Assembly: GCF_009833495.1 (NCBI RefSeq)
Contig: NZ_WUWG01000003.1
Location: forward strand, 558,001-622,000
Source of the DNA: Oceanomicrobium pacificus
Lineage (GTDB): Bacteria > Pseudomonadota > Alphaproteobacteria > Rhodobacterales > Rhodobacteraceae
Direction of reading: 5' to 3'
Length of the DNA stretch: 64,000 nt
Shown: in pieces, positions 8,210 to 17,746 of the stretch
Numbering within the stretch: position 1 is the first letter of the stretch
Layout of the letters: the number at the start of each line of letters is the position of its first letter
Position numbers and translations under genes: made by a program
The notes under the pieces: generated by a model
Told to the model about the DNA's origin: nothing
The model's database searches: none
The model's input: only the letters and a program-made list of their open reading frames with translations

Positions 8210-10051
8210 ATGAGCGACAATGCGGATATCGCGGCGGAAGAACGCCGCTCGGGTCTCCAGGTCATCCGCAAGGTCATGCCCTATCTTTGGCCCGAGGGGG
8301 AGACGGCGATCCGCACCCGCGTGGTGCTGGCGCTCGCGGCCCTTGTGCTGGCCAAGGTCGCGACCGTGGCCACGCCGCTCTTCTACAAAGCTGCCGTCGA
8401 CGCGCTGGAGCCGACCGGCGACGGGCAGTCGACCGTCTATCTGCTGACGGCCGGTGCGGTCGGGTTTGTCATTGCCTACGGGATGATGCGGCTCCTCGGG
8501 GTGGGCTTCAACCAGCTGCGCGACGCGATCTTCGCGCGCGTCGGCCAGCGCGCATTGCGCCAGCTGGCGCTCGAGACCTTTACCCACATCCATGCGCTTT
8601 CGCTGCGCTATCACCTGACACGCAAGACGGGCGGGCTCAGCCGGATCATCGAGCGCGGGGTGAAGGGGGTCGATTTCCTTCTGCGCTTCCTGCTCTTTTC
8701 CATCGGGCCGCTGGCGCTGGAACTGATCATGGTCGGCGCCATCCTCTTTTTCGTCTTCGGATTTTCCTACCTGTTGGTCGTGGCGATCACGATTGGCCTC
8801 TATATCGCCTTTACCTTCAAGGTCACGGAATGGCGGGTGCGGGTGCGACGCCGGATGAACGAGAAGGACACGGATGCCAACCAGAAAGCCATCGACAGCC
8901 TGCTCAATTTCGAGACGGTCAAATATTTCTCGGCCGAGGAGCGGGAAGCCACGCGCTACGACGTCTCCATGCAGGGCTATGAATCCGCCGCGCTGACGAC
9001 CTCCTATTCGCTGTCCTTCCTCAATTTCGGGCAGTCTCTCATCATCACGACCGGTCTCGTCATCATGATGGGCATGGCGGCCGTGGGCGTTCAGAACGGC
9101 ACGCTGACGGTGGGCGATTTCGTCATGGTCAATGCCTACATGATCCAGATCACCATGCCGCTCAATTTCCTCGGCACGGTCTATCGAGAGATCCGGCAGG
9201 CGCTGGTCGACATGAGCGAGATGTTCAACCTGCTCGAACAGCCGCCCGAGGTGACCGACAAGCCCGGCGCGCCGGCGCTGCAGGTGACAGGCGGCGAGAT
9301 CCGGTTCGACGACGTGTCCTTCAGCTACGACCCCGAACGCCGCATCCTGAACCATCTGAACCTGACGGTCGGCGCCGGAGAGACCGTGGCCGTGGTCGGG
9401 GCGTCCGGGTCGGGCAAGTCGACCATCGGGCGGCTCCTCTTCCGCTTCTATGACGTGAATGACGGCCGGCTCCTGATCGACGGTCAGGATGTCCGCGACG
9501 TGACCCAGACAAGCCTGCGGGCGCAGATCGGCGTGGTGCCGCAGGACACGGTGCTGTTCAACGATACGATCGGCTACAACATCGCTTATGGCCGCGACGG
9601 CGCCAGCGAGGCGGATGTGATCGAAGCCGCGAAAGCCGCGCAGATCCACGATTTCATCTCCGGACTGCCGGAGGGCTATGACACCAAGGTCGGCGAGCGT
9701 GGGCTGAAGCTCTCGGGCGGCGAGAAGCAACGCGTAGGCATTGCGCGCACGATCCTGAAGAACCCGCCGATCCTTCTGCTGGACGAGGCCACATCCGCCC
9801 TCGACAGCGAGACCGAAGCCGGCATTCTCGGCAGCCTCAAGGCGATGGGGCAGGGACGGTCGGTCATCACCATTGCGCACAGGCTCTCGACCGTGGTCGA
9901 CAGCGACCGGATCTATGTGCTCGACCGGGGCGAGGTGATCGAGACCGGCACCCATGCCGAACTGCTCGCCGCGGACGGGCGCTATGCCACCATGTGGCAC
10001 CGCCAGCAGGCGGAAGAGGATGATGCCGCACCGCCGCTGACCGTGGCCTGA
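8210..10051 (+). CDS. Atm1-type ABC exporter (fused permease and ATPase)
   Basis: 613 residues, a half-transporter expected to work as a homodimer in the inner membrane. The N-terminal membrane domain spans about 35-320 (six segments). The ATPase follows, with Walker A GASGSGKST at about 397-405, the Q-loop in GVVPQDTVLFNDT, signature LSGGEKQRVG at about 501-510, Walker B ILLLDEATSALD at about 520-531 and the H-loop IAHRLS. The PYLWPEGE opening and the RIIERG loop resemble the mitochondrial Atm1/bacterial Atm1 branch, whose members export glutathione-linked compounds or help metal tolerance. The substrate is not proven here. A RES-toxin gene converges on it 13 bases away. Confidence 0.9.
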   Translation: MSDNADIAAEERRSGLQVIRKVMPYLWPEGETAIRTRVVLALAALVLAKVATVATPLFYKAAVDALEPTGDGQSTVYLLTAGAVGFVIAYGMMRLLGVGFNQLRDAIFARVGQRALRQLALETFTHIHALSLRYHLTRKTGGLSRIIERGVKGVDFLLRFLLFSIGPLALELIMVGAILFFVFGFSYLLVVAITIGLYIAFTFKVTEWRVRVRRRMNEKDTDANQKAIDSLLNFETVKYFSAEEREATRYDVSMQGYESAALTTSYSLSFLNFGQSLIITTGLVIMMGMAAVGVQNGTLTVGDFVMVNAYMIQITMPLNFLGTVYREIRQALVDMSEMFNLLEQPPEVTDKPGAPALQVTGGEIRFDDVSFSYDPERRILNHLNLTVGAGETVAVVGASGSGKSTIGRLLFRFYDVNDGRLLIDGQDVRDVTQTSLRAQIGVVPQDTVLFNDTIGYNIAYGRDGASEADVIEAAKAAQIHDFISGLPEGYDTKVGERGLKLSGGEKQRVGIARTILKNPPILLLDEATSALDSETEAGILGSLKAMGQGRSVITIAHRLSTVVDSDRIYVLDRGEVIETGTHAELLAADGRYATMWHRQQAEEDDAAPPLTVA

Positions 10052-10064
10052 CGCCTATTTTACC

Positions 10065-10838
10065 TCAGCGGCGCGTCCGGTCCCAGACCATGTCCGACAG
10101 GCGCGGGTCGGCGGTGAAGGTTTCGCGGGGATATTCGATCCAGAGCCTGGGATGATCGCGCATGGCGACGATGCCCGATGCGCCGATGCGGATGCGCCAG
10201 GATTGCACGCGCACGGGGCGCGGTCGGGCAAAGCCCGCGCATGTCAGAAGTGCCAGATTGCGGCCGCCCTCCGGATCACGGACGGACCGGTAGGCGATCA
10301 GTTCCGCGCCTGCCGCACGGGCCGTGTCTGCCAGTGCCTGACAGGCCTCGTAGCGCACCGGATCGGTCCAACTGTCCGTATCCGCATCCAGCGGGGGCTG
10401 GGTCAGGTCGAGTGCGGCCGGTGTCGCCAGTGCGGCCGCGAAGGCCGTATAGTCGGCGGCATTGTCGGGAAAAGGCGTTGCCGGGCTCTCTGCATAGAAT
10501 AGCAGCCGGTAGAAACACATCTCCGCCACCGCGACCTCGACCGCTGCCGCCCCATACCAGACGCCGGGCGTCAGTCCCGCCCGCCGGAACCGCGAGCCAT
10601 ATGGGTAGGGACGGTGCCGGAAGGGCGTATAGAGCAGATAGTCGAGATGCCGGCACGCTTCGGGCACCGGCGGTTTCACCTCGTCGAGGATCTCCTCCAG
10701 CACCGCCTGTTCGGCCAGACTGTCGCAGATTTTCTGGGTGGAAACCGCATGCTGCGCCTCGACCATCCGCCAGGCATCGCCCCGGAAGGGGCGGACCTCA
10801 GACCGGAGCGCGTCGGGCGTCCAGGTAGGTGACGACAT
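10065..10838 (-). CDS. RES-domain toxin (NAD+ phosphorylase family)
   Basis: Toxin of a type II pair; studied RES toxins degrade cellular NAD+. 257 residues from the ATG at 10838. The frame is open further upstream, but this start gives the normal N-terminus with the conserved DAWRMVEAQHAVST segment. The RES core is seen as YGSRFRRAG, PGVWYGA and VAEMCFYRLLF, which hold the expected conserved Arg, Tyr and Glu. Its first 41 bases overlap the end of the antitoxin gene, so translation is probably coupled. It converges on the ABC exporter gene. Confidence 0.9.
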   Translation of the reverse strand: MSSPTWTPDALRSEVRPFRGDAWRMVEAQHAVSTQKICDSLAEQAVLEEILDEVKPPVPEACRHLDYLLYTPFRHRPYPYGSRFRRAGLTPGVWYGAAAVEVAVAEMCFYRLLFYAESPATPFPDNAADYTAFAAALATPAALDLTQPPLDADTDSWTDPVRYEACQALADTARAAGAELIAYRSVRDPEGGRNLALLTCAGFARPRPVRVQSWRIRIGASGIVAMRDHPRLWIEYPRETFTADPRLSDMVWDRTRR

Positions 10839-11178
10839 CCACAAGCCCCTGCACGGTTGCGATATGGGCGGCCGGAACCGCGCCGATGGCACTGTTGGGG
10901 GCCGTCATCCAAGCGCGGGCCACGGCCTCGTCCCCGCCGGTGATCGCATCGAGCGACCGGAACGCGCGGACGAGCAGCGCGGAAAGCTCAAACGGTTTGG
11001 TGCCTTCTTCCAGCAGCGCATCGCCCCGCCGCAGGCGGGAGATGGTGGCCTCCGAGACGCCGACGATAGCCGCGACCTGACGGCCAGACAGGCCGAGCCG
11101 GTCCGCGGCGCGAAACACGGTTTTCGTCAGGACGGCACTACGGCTCGGGGCCGCCGGGGCGATATCATGGTGAACCAT
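10798..11178 (-). CDS. Xre/MbcA/ParS-type antitoxin
   Basis: 126 residues and first gene of the RES/Xre pair. The N-terminal half carries an HTH (LSGRQVAAIVGVSEATISRL) and the C-terminal half the MbcA/ParS/Xre toxin-binding domain, ending in GLVDVVTYLDARR. In known systems the antitoxin C-terminus plugs the RES active site and the HTH represses the operon. The start at 11178 is chosen because a textbook AAGGAGG sits 5 bases before it. The in-frame ATG at 11193 would place that ribosome site inside the gene. The promoter lies within a palindrome immediately upstream. Confidence 0.92.
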   Translation of the reverse strand: MVHHDIAPAAPSRSAVLTKTVFRAADRLGLSGRQVAAIVGVSEATISRLRRGDALLEEGTKPFELSALLVRAFRSLDAITGGDEAVARAWMTAPNSAIGAVPAAHIATVQGLVDVVTYLDARRAPV

Positions 11179-11190
11179 CGGCTCCTCCTT

Positions 11191-11227
11191 CATGTGAAAA
11201 TATAGCTCAAAAATATTTCACATGCAA
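11191..11227 (-). promoter_or_regulatory. Promoter and palindromic operator of the RES/Xre operon
   Basis: Reading the minus strand, TTGCAT (11227-11222) and TATATT (11204-11199) are separated by exactly 17 bases, a good sigma-70-type promoter. The same stretch (11191-11224) is an inverted repeat with arms CATGTGAAAATAT and ATATTTCACATG, identical apart from one extra A, covering the -10 and the spacer. A repressor dimer bound here would block RNA polymerase, which fits antitoxin autoregulation. Transcription would start just ahead of the AAGGAGG of the antitoxin gene. Confidence 0.75.
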
Positions 11228-11254
11228 GTCTGGGGCGTCACGGCAGACATGCAT

Positions 11255-11284
11255 GGCCCCGCATGTCGGGTGACATGCGGGGCC
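11255..11284 (-). terminator. Hairpin after the RND permease gene
   Basis: A perfect 12-bp stem (GGCCCCGCATGT with ACATGCGGGGCC, 11255-11266 and 11273-11284) with a 6-base loop, 26 bases beyond the permease stop codon. There is no T run on the minus strand, so it may be a 3' stabiliser or a weak terminator rather than a classical one. It also shields the toxin-antitoxin promoter from incoming transcription. Confidence 0.55.
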
Positions 11285-11309
11285 AGAGTTTTACGCCACT
11301 GCGTGGCCG

Positions 11310-14300
11310 CTATTCGGCGGCGCGGGGAGGGGTGATCAGGTCGGCAATCTGGGCTGACTCGATCCAGTTCACATCTTCCGGTTCGTGATTGCGCGCGGCC
11401 TTCTTGAGGCGGCGGTCCCGCGCGACGCGGCTGTCGCGGCCCGAGCGCACCGCGTTCAGCCAGTTGAAGAAGCTGCGGACGAACGCCCCGATCCAGACCC
11501 GCACCGCAAGCAACGCCGGCGTGACGATCAGCGTCAGGATGGTCGCAAGTCCCAGCCCGAAGACCACCGCTGTGGCCAGCTGTTTCCACCAGAGTGCGGT
11601 GGGCGCATCGATCGTGTAGCCGCCGCCGAAAAAGTCGAGCGACACGCCGAACATCATCGGCGTCAGGCCGGCCATGGTGGTGATCGTGGTCAGGAGCACC
11701 GGACGGATGCGCGCCTCGGCGGTGCGGACGATCGCCTCCAGCCGCGGCATGTAGCGCGCATATTCCTGATAGGTGTCGATCAGAACGATATTGTTGTTCA
11801 CCACGATCCCCGCCAGCGCGACGATCCCTGTGCCCGTCATGATGACGGAGAATGTCTGGTCCATCACCAGCATCCCGATCAGCACGCCCGTCACCGACAT
11901 GATGACCGCGAGCAGCACCAGCACCGAGTTGTAGAAACTGTTGAACTGCGCCAGCAGGATCACGAACATCAGGCCGAGCGCGCCGGCAAAGGCGACCTGA
12001 AGGAAGGCCAGCGATTCCGCTTCGTCCTCCGCATCTCCGGTCCATTCCCAGGCGATGGAGTCAGGCAGGTCCGCGGTTTCCAGCCATTCGGTCAGTTCCG
12101 CCTTCTTGTCGTTCGGGATCACACCTTCCTGCACGTCCGATTTCACAAGGAAATAGCGGCTGCCATCGACGCGGTCGATCTGTGCCAGCTTCGGCACCGG
12201 TTCGCGGGTGATGAAGTTGGAGAGCGGCACCAGCCCGCTCGAGGTGCGGACCCGCAACGTGTCGAGGGTCGAGAGGAGTCGGTCCTCTTCGGGCAGGCGC
12301 ACGCGGATGTCGATTTCCTCGTCGGACGTGTCGGTGCGCATCGTATCGAGTGTCAGGCCGCGGGTGACAAGCTGCACCATCGCGCCGACGGTGGCCACGT
12401 CCGCGCCGTAACGTCCGGCCTTTTCCACGTCCACGTTGATCTGCCAGTCGATGCCGGGCAGGGGACGCGAATCCTCCACATCCTTGAGCCCGTCGAGACC
12501 GTCAAAATAGGCGCGCGCCATGGCGGTCGCTTCGAGCAGGTCCTCCCAGTTGGTGCTCTTGAGCCGCAACTGGAGCGGCTTGCCGCTCGCCGGACCCATT
12601 GCGGCCTCGGAGATTTCAGCCTCGATGCCCGGGATCTGCTGCAGCCGTTCGTTGATATTGGCCAGAATGGCCTTGCCCTTGCCATCCTCGCCCAGATCGT
12701 CGCGCTGGTCCCAGGGGAACAGCTCGATCTGCACCTGACCGACCGCATCGAGCGGCGTCGAGGCCCCGCCGGTATTCTGGTTCAGGCCACCGGAGCCGGC
12801 GAAGGCGAAGATCGACCGCACACCCGGCTCGTTCTGGATTTCCGCTTCCACGGCCCGGACCATCTGGTCCTTTTCCTCCAGCGAAAGGTTGCCGCGCGCC
12901 CGCACATAGGCAATCGCCCGCTCCGGTTCGGTTTCCACGAAGAATTCGACGCCGTTGTTGTTCTCGCCGAAATAGCCGAACACGCTGACGATGAAAAAGA
13001 CCGTTGCGCCGACCGCGACGAAGGGCATGACCGGATTGCCCGACAGGAAGTGGATGAACCAGCCGAAGGGGCTGCGGCGGTAGCCGGCCTGACCCACGGC
13101 TTCGCGCCGCGGTCCGTGCAGCGACCCGCCGGTGACCGACAGGGCGACAAGGCCGACGATGGCCAGAAGGAGCCCCGGCAGCACGCCGATCCGGAAGGAC
13201 AGGATCAGCCCGGCAAAAACGGTTGCGGCGGCCAGCAGCCAGAGCGGCAGGCGGATCCAGAAGGGCAGGCCCGCCCGCAGGCGGTCGGATGCATGTTCGA
13301 AGCTGCGGCTCAACCGGCCGGCCACACCGCCCACCACCGGCAGGAAGATCAGCGCCACGACCAGCGAGGCGGACAGGACGAAGATCAGCGTCACCGGCAG
13401 GTTGCCCATGAACTCGCCGGCCACGCCGGGCCAGAAGAGCATCGGCAGGAAGGCGCAAAGCGTCGTCGCGGTGGAGGAGACGATGGGCCAGAACATGCGT
13501 TTCGCGGCAGACGCATAGGCCCGCATCGGGCCGACCCCGCGCGAGATTTCCTTGTCGGCATATTCGACGACCACGATCGCCCCGTCGACGAGGATCCCCA
13601 CAGCCAGGATGAGGCCGAACATGACGATGTTCGAGATCGACATGTCGAACACGGCCAGCAGCGCGAAACAGAGCAGGAAGGATGTCGGAATGGCAAAGCC
13701 CACGAGCAGCGCCGAGCGCGTGCCGAGCGACGCCAGCACAACGATCATCACCAGCGCGATGGCGGTCAGCACCGAGCCTTCGAGCTGGCTCACCATGCTC
13801 TGCACCTCGCTCGACGTGTCCATCGAGAAGCCGACCCGCACCGCGTCCTTCAGTTCCTGCGGCCAGTCGGCAACCGAGGCCTCGACCGTTTCACGCACCA
13901 AAGCGGACGTATCGATGACATTGAAACCCTTGCGTTTGACCACCTGCAGCGCGACCGTGCTTTCGCCATTGTAGCGCGCCGTTCCTTCGGCATCTTCGAA
14001 GGTGAGGCGGATATCGGCCAGTTCGCCCAGCGTGATGACGCGGTCGCCATTGACCTTCACGGGCAGCGCATAGACGTCCTGCGCATCCTTGAAACTCGAC
14101 GGGATCTTGACCGAGAAAGCGCCGGATTCGGTTTCTACCTCGCCTGCGGCGATCAGCTGGTTGTTGTTTGTGACAACATTGATCAGCTCGCCAGCGGTGA
14201 CGTTGTAGGCTTCGAGCCGCAGCGGGTCGATCAGCACCTCAAGCATCTCGTCGCGATGGCCGGCCAGACCGGCCTCAAGCACCGGTGCCAGAGCTTCGAT

Positions 14301-14789
14301 ATCGTTCTGCAGGTCCTTGGCCACGCGCAGGAGCGTGCGCTCCGGCACCGCGCCGGAGAGCGAGATCACGAGGATCGGAAATTCCGAGAAGTTGATCTCG
14401 TTGATCGAATATTGCCCGATCCCTTCGGGCAGGTCGGCCTCCGCCTGGTTCACGCGGTCACGTACTTCGGCAAGCGTGGCCGCGCGGTCCCAGCCGAATT
14501 CGAATTCGAGCGCGATGCCGCCATAGCCTTCGGCCGCGGTCGCGCTCATCGTTTTCAGCCCTTCGAGGTCGCGGAGCTTCGTCTCCAGCGGGCGGACGAT
14601 CAGCTTCTCGCTATCCTCGGCGGAAATGCCGGGGTAGGGGACAGAGACGAAAAGAGCCGGAATTTCGATATCCGGCTCCCCTTCCTTGGGCAGGCCCGTA
14701 TAGGCCAGAACCCCCGCCCCGATGGACAGGAGCACCAGCGCCATGATCATGCGGGCATTGTGTGACGCCCAGTCGACGATCCCTTTCAT
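11310..14789 (-). CDS. RND-family efflux pump permease
   Basis: 1159 residues, of the AcrB/HAE-type resistance-nodulation-division family: a proton-driven inner-membrane pump. Visible: N-terminal TM1 (ARMIMALVLLSIGAGVLAYTGL), two large periplasmic loops, and the central membrane bundle with the GLILAVGILVDGAIVVVEYADK segment holding the proton-relay acidic residue. The second half repeats the pattern (GIVALAGIVVNNNIVLIDTYQEY). An extra hydrophobic stretch and a Gly/Arg-rich loop in the middle make it longer than AcrB (about 1050). It overlaps the adaptor gene by one base (TGATG). No outer-membrane channel gene is next to it. Confidence 0.93.
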   Translation of the reverse strand: MKGIVDWASHNARMIMALVLLSIGAGVLAYTGLPKEGEPDIEIPALFVSVPYPGISAEDSEKLIVRPLETKLRDLEGLKTMSATAAEGYGGIALEFEFGWDRAATLAEVRDRVNQAEADLPEGIGQYSINEINFSEFPILVISLSGAVPERTLLRVAKDLQNDIEALAPVLEAGLAGHRDEMLEVLIDPLRLEAYNVTAGELINVVTNNNQLIAAGEVETESGAFSVKIPSSFKDAQDVYALPVKVNGDRVITLGELADIRLTFEDAEGTARYNGESTVALQVVKRKGFNVIDTSALVRETVEASVADWPQELKDAVRVGFSMDTSSEVQSMVSQLEGSVLTAIALVMIVVLASLGTRSALLVGFAIPTSFLLCFALLAVFDMSISNIVMFGLILAVGILVDGAIVVVEYADKEISRGVGPMRAYASAAKRMFWPIVSSTATTLCAFLPMLFWPGVAGEFMGNLPVTLIFVLSASLVVALIFLPVVGGVAGRLSRSFEHASDRLRAGLPFWIRLPLWLLAAATVFAGLILSFRIGVLPGLLLAIVGLVALSVTGGSLHGPRREAVGQAGYRRSPFGWFIHFLSGNPVMPFVAVGATVFFIVSVFGYFGENNNGVEFFVETEPERAIAYVRARGNLSLEEKDQMVRAVEAEIQNEPGVRSIFAFAGSGGLNQNTGGASTPLDAVGQVQIELFPWDQRDDLGEDGKGKAILANINERLQQIPGIEAEISEAAMGPASGKPLQLRLKSTNWEDLLEATAMARAYFDGLDGLKDVEDSRPLPGIDWQINVDVEKAGRYGADVATVGAMVQLVTRGLTLDTMRTDTSDEEIDIRVRLPEEDRLLSTLDTLRVRTSSGLVPLSNFITREPVPKLAQIDRVDGSRYFLVKSDVQEGVIPNDKKAELTEWLETADLPDSIAWEWTGDAEDEAESLAFLQVAFAGALGLMFVILLAQFNSFYNSVLVLLAVIMSVTGVLIGMLVMDQTFSVIMTGTGIVALAGIVVNNNIVLIDTYQEYARYMPRLEAIVRTAEARIRPVLLTTITTMAGLTPMMFGVSLDFFGGGYTIDAPTALWWKQLATAVVFGLGLATILTLIVTPALLAVRVWIGAFVRSFFNWLNAVRSGRDSRVARDRRLKKAARNHEPEDVNWIESAQIADLITPPRAAE

Positions 14790-15883
14790 CAGCCGTCTCC
14801 GCGCAGGGTGACATCGATCGCCCGGCCATCGGTCACGAAGTCCTGACCAACGACGATCACATCGACCTCGTCCGGCAGGCCCGAAACCCAGATGCCGTCG
14901 GCCGCGTCGCGGATCACCGACACTTCGTTGAACCGTGCCACCCCATCCACGTCGATCCGCACGCCGAGCCGCCCGTTATCGTCGAGCGTCAGGGCCGATT
15001 GCGGCAGCAGATGGGCCTTCACCCCGTCGAGCGGGATCATGATTTCGGCGGTCGATCCGTCGCGGATCAGCCCGTCGGGGTTGTTCACCTCCACCTCGAT
15101 GCGGAAGGTGCGGGTCTGCGCATCGGCTGACCGCGAGGCGAAGGTGACGATGCCGGTCACATCCTCGCCCGAAATAAGCCGCCCGGCCGCCGGTCCGCCC
15201 ACGCGGATGCCGCTGATATCCTTCTCCGGAACGAAGCCCACAAGCTTGATCCGGCTCAGGTCGAGAATGGTCGCGCAGGCGCTGCCGGGCTGCAGAAGCT
15301 GGCCGAACTCGGCCGTGTCGCTTTCCAGAAGCCCGTCAAAGGGCGCGGTGATCTGCAGGCGGGCAATGTTCTTCTCCGCCTGTTTGACGGCGGCCTGCGC
15401 GCTTTCCAGCTGCGCCTTGCGGGCAATCGCGGCCGTCTCGGACGTGAAACCACGTTCGACCAGCTTCGCGGAGGCGGTATTGTTGGCCTCGGCCTCGACC
15501 AGTCGGGCGCGCGCCTCGGCCAGTTCGGCCGGCTTGGTGCCCTCATCCAGTTCGCACAGAAGCTGGCCTTTCTCGACACGCGAGCCCTTGCGGGTCGGCT
15601 CGGAGATCACCAGTCCGGTCGTTTCAGCCAGCACATCGACGCGGCGCACGGCCTCGGTCCGGCCGCGCAGAACGATGCCATTGTCCACGGTGCGCGCTAC
15701 CGAGGTCATGGCAACGACGGAAACCGGCGGATTGTCCTCGTCGGGTGCGTTGATGACCGTCTCGTCCACGACCTCGACCACATCTTCCCCGGCAGCGAAC
15801 GCCCGCAGCGCGTCGCGTTCCATGACCACGAAATAGAGGGTCAGGGCGACAAGGGCCGCGGTGATGAGGGGCAAAATCTTCAT
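14789..15883 (-). CDS. RND efflux periplasmic adaptor (membrane fusion protein)
   Basis: 364 residues, HlyD/AcrA-like; links the RND permease to an outer-membrane channel. One N-terminal membrane segment (KILPLITAALVALTLYFVV), a lipoyl-like half-motif around RVDVLAETTGLV, a helical hairpin rich in Ala and Glu (about 125-180), the second lipoyl half (ITAPFDGLLES) and beta-barrel domains. The start at 15883 replaces an upstream in-frame ATG at 15922, because it begins directly with the basic-hydrophobic anchor and has a GGAG site. Its stop overlaps the permease start (TGATG), so the two are translationally coupled. Confidence 0.92.
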   Translation of the reverse strand: MKILPLITAALVALTLYFVVMERDALRAFAAGEDVVEVVDETVINAPDEDNPPVSVVAMTSVARTVDNGIVLRGRTEAVRRVDVLAETTGLVISEPTRKGSRVEKGQLLCELDEGTKPAELAEARARLVEAEANNTASAKLVERGFTSETAAIARKAQLESAQAAVKQAEKNIARLQITAPFDGLLESDTAEFGQLLQPGSACATILDLSRIKLVGFVPEKDISGIRVGGPAAGRLISGEDVTGIVTFASRSADAQTRTFRIEVEVNNPDGLIRDGSTAEIMIPLDGVKAHLLPQSALTLDDNGRLGVRIDVDGVARFNEVSVIRDAADGIWVSGLPDEVDVIVVGQDFVTDGRAIDVTLRGDG

Positions 15884-15937
15884 GGCGCGCTCCGTCGGAT
15901 TTGCATCGGATTGGCATCTCACTTCCGCCCTGCGAAC

Positions 15938-15951
15938 TTACCGGCGGGTAA
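15938..15951. promoter_or_regulatory. Possible operator upstream of the efflux operon
   Basis: Short inverted repeat TTACC-GGCG-GGTAA about 55 bases ahead of the adaptor start, in the 227-base gap shared with panB. Repeats of this size are common targets of TetR-type efflux repressors, but no regulator gene is adjacent and the arms are only 5 bases, so the call is tentative. Confidence 0.25.
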
Positions 15952-16110
15952 AATATGCTACGGTAGATAGAGCCGGTTGGACCTGTCTACAAGCGCGGGC
16001 TGCGAAAAAAGACGCAAGGTCAGCCTGTTATGCAACGGTCAATCAGGGCATAAGGATCAGGCAATTCCGGTTCGCGCAGGCGTCCGGATTCTACAATGTC
16101 GGGGGGAGCC

Positions 16111-16977
16111 ATGTCCACGCAAAGCACATTGTCGAAAAAGGCCGCCGTGGCCGGGGCGCAGGCGCCGGACACGCCCGCCCGCAAACCTATGACCGTTCCG
16201 GACTTCCGCGCCCGCAAGGGGCAGGAGCCGCTCGTCTGCCTGACCGCCTATACCGCCCATGTCGCACGGATCTGCGATGAAACGGCGGACATGCTGCTGG
16301 TGGGGGACTCGCTCGGCATGGTCATTCACGGGATGCCGAACACGCTCGGCGTCACCTTGGAACATATGATCATGCACGGGCAGGCGGTGATGCGTGGCGC
16401 GCAGGCCGCGCTCGTTGTCGTCGATCTGCCCTTCGGCAGTTTCGAGGAAAGCCCCGAGACGGCGTTCCGCAATGCCGCGCGGGTGGTCAAGGAAACCGGC
16501 TGCACGGCGGTGAAGCTCGAAGGCGGGCGCGACATGGCGCCGACGATCCGGCATCTGACCCGCCGCGGCATTCCGGTGATGGCCCATGTCGGCCTGATGC
16601 CCCAGCAGATGAACACCGCAGGCGGTTTCCGAGCCGTGCGCGCCGAGGACCAGTGGGACGATGTGATCGCTGATGCCAAGGCGGTGGAGGAAGCCGGCGC
16701 ATTCGCCGTCGTGATCGAAGGCGTGGCGGAACCTCTCGCCGCCAAGATCACCCGCAGCTTGACCATTCCGACCATCGGGATCGGGGCATCGGCGGAATGT
16801 GACGGGCAGATCCTCGTCTTCGAGGACATGATCGGCCTCTTCCCCCGCGTGCCGACCTTCGTGAAGCGCTATGGCAACATGGAAGAGATGATGCGCGACG
16901 GTGTCACCCGCTATGCCGAAGAGGTCCGCGCCCGCCGCTTTCCCGGTTCCGAACATACCTATAGCGCCAAAAAATAG
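16111..16977 (+). CDS. panB: 3-methyl-2-oxobutanoate hydroxymethyltransferase
   Basis: First committed step of pantothenate/CoA synthesis: transfers a hydroxymethyl group from methylene-tetrahydrofolate to alpha-ketoisovalerate. 288 residues with an (alpha/beta)8 barrel. Signatures seen are [13 protein letters not shown], the [15 protein letters not shown] segment and AVKLEGG with the substrate Lys. The ATG at 16111 follows GGGGGGAG; the earlier in-frame ATG at 16096 lies upstream of that site and is rejected. The residues ahead of the [13 protein letters not shown] core form an extended Ala/Lys-rich leader. panC is not adjacent, so the pathway genes are split here. Confidence 0.95.
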   Translation: MSTQSTLSKKAAVAGAQAPDTPARKPMTVPDFRARKGQEPLVCLTAYTAHVARICDETADMLLVGDSLGMVIHGMPNTLGVTLEHMIMHGQAVMRGAQAALVVVDLPFGSFEESPETAFRNAARVVKETGCTAVKLEGGRDMAPTIRHLTRRGIPVMAHVGLMPQQMNTAGGFRAVRAEDQWDDVIADAKAVEEAGAFAVVIEGVAEPLAAKITRSLTIPTIGIGASAECDGQILVFEDMIGLFPRVPTFVKRYGNMEEMMRDGVTRYAEEVRARRFPGSEHTYSAKK

Positions 16978-17046
16978 CGTCAGATCAGGGTTGGAATCTG
17001 CCGCGCAGGCGGGCTAGGTTCCGCCAGCCCTGCAAGGAGAGACGGT

Positions 17047-17727
17047 GTGAGCGAGACTGATTCCTTTATCGACGAGGTCAGCGAAGAGGTGCGGCGCGAG
17101 CGGCTTTACGGCCTGATGCGCAAATATGGCTGGATTCCGATCCTGCTGGTGCTGCTGATCGTCGGCGGGGCAGCCTATAACGAATGGCGCAAGGCATCGA
17201 TCCAGAGCGCGGCCGAAGCCACCGGCGACGCCATGCTGGTCGCCATCGTGGCCGAGGATGCAGCCGCACAGGCCGATGCTTTTGCCGGTATCGCGGCCGA
17301 GGGTGGCCCGGCGGCGATCATTGCCCGCCATCAGGAAGCCGCGGCGCGCATCCAGGCGGATGACTTGACGACAGCCACGGTTCTGCTGACCGCACTGGCC
17401 GAAGATGCGGAGGCGCCGGTCATCTATCAGGATCTGGCGCTCTTCAAGCTGGTGCTGATCGACGGGGAAGACATGGATCCGGCCTATCGCGATGCGGCCT
17501 TCGACCGGCTGACCGGACCGGACAGCGCCTTCCGCCTGCTCGCCATGGAACAGCGTGCGGCTTTCAACGCCGCCGAAGGCGACACGGACGCAGCGCTTGC
17601 GGAACTGGCCCTGATCCTTGATGATCCGCAGACCACCAACGGCCTGCGTTCGCGGGCCCAACAGATGATCATCGCTCTGGGCGGCAGTCTCCCCGAGACA
17701 GGTTTGCCCGAAACCAGTGACGGCTAA
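17047..17727 (+). CDS. YfgM-like membrane-anchored TPR protein
   Basis: 226 residues starting with GTG at 17047 after GGAGAGAC. Residues 1-25 are cytoplasmic and charged, a single membrane helix lies at about 28-44 (GWIPILLVLLIVGG), and the rest is an Ala-rich helical TPR-like domain facing the periplasm. YfgM in E. coli binds SecYEG and periplasmic chaperones. The order yfgM-bamB-der matches E. coli, which supports the assignment. Its 3' end is 19 bases from the bamB start. Confidence 0.87.
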   Translation: MSETDSFIDEVSEEVRRERLYGLMRKYGWIPILLVLLIVGGAAYNEWRKASIQSAAEATGDAMLVAIVAEDAAAQADAFAGIAAEGGPAAIIARHQEAAARIQADDLTTATVLLTALAEDAEAPVIYQDLALFKLVLIDGEDMDPAYRDAAFDRLTGPDSAFRLLAMEQRAAFNAAEGDTDAALAELALILDDPQTTNGLRSRAQQMIIALGGSLPETGLPETSDG

Positions 17728-17746
17728 GGAACCGAGGGGAACCGGC

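Noticed and set aside
8147-10000. 617-codon open frame on the minus strand opposite the ABC exporter
   Set aside because: Mirror frame; the exporter on the plus strand has all ABC motifs.
11385-14765. 1126-codon open frame on the plus strand opposite the RND permease
   Set aside because: Mirror frame of a certain gene; His/Arg/Asp-rich composition without motifs.
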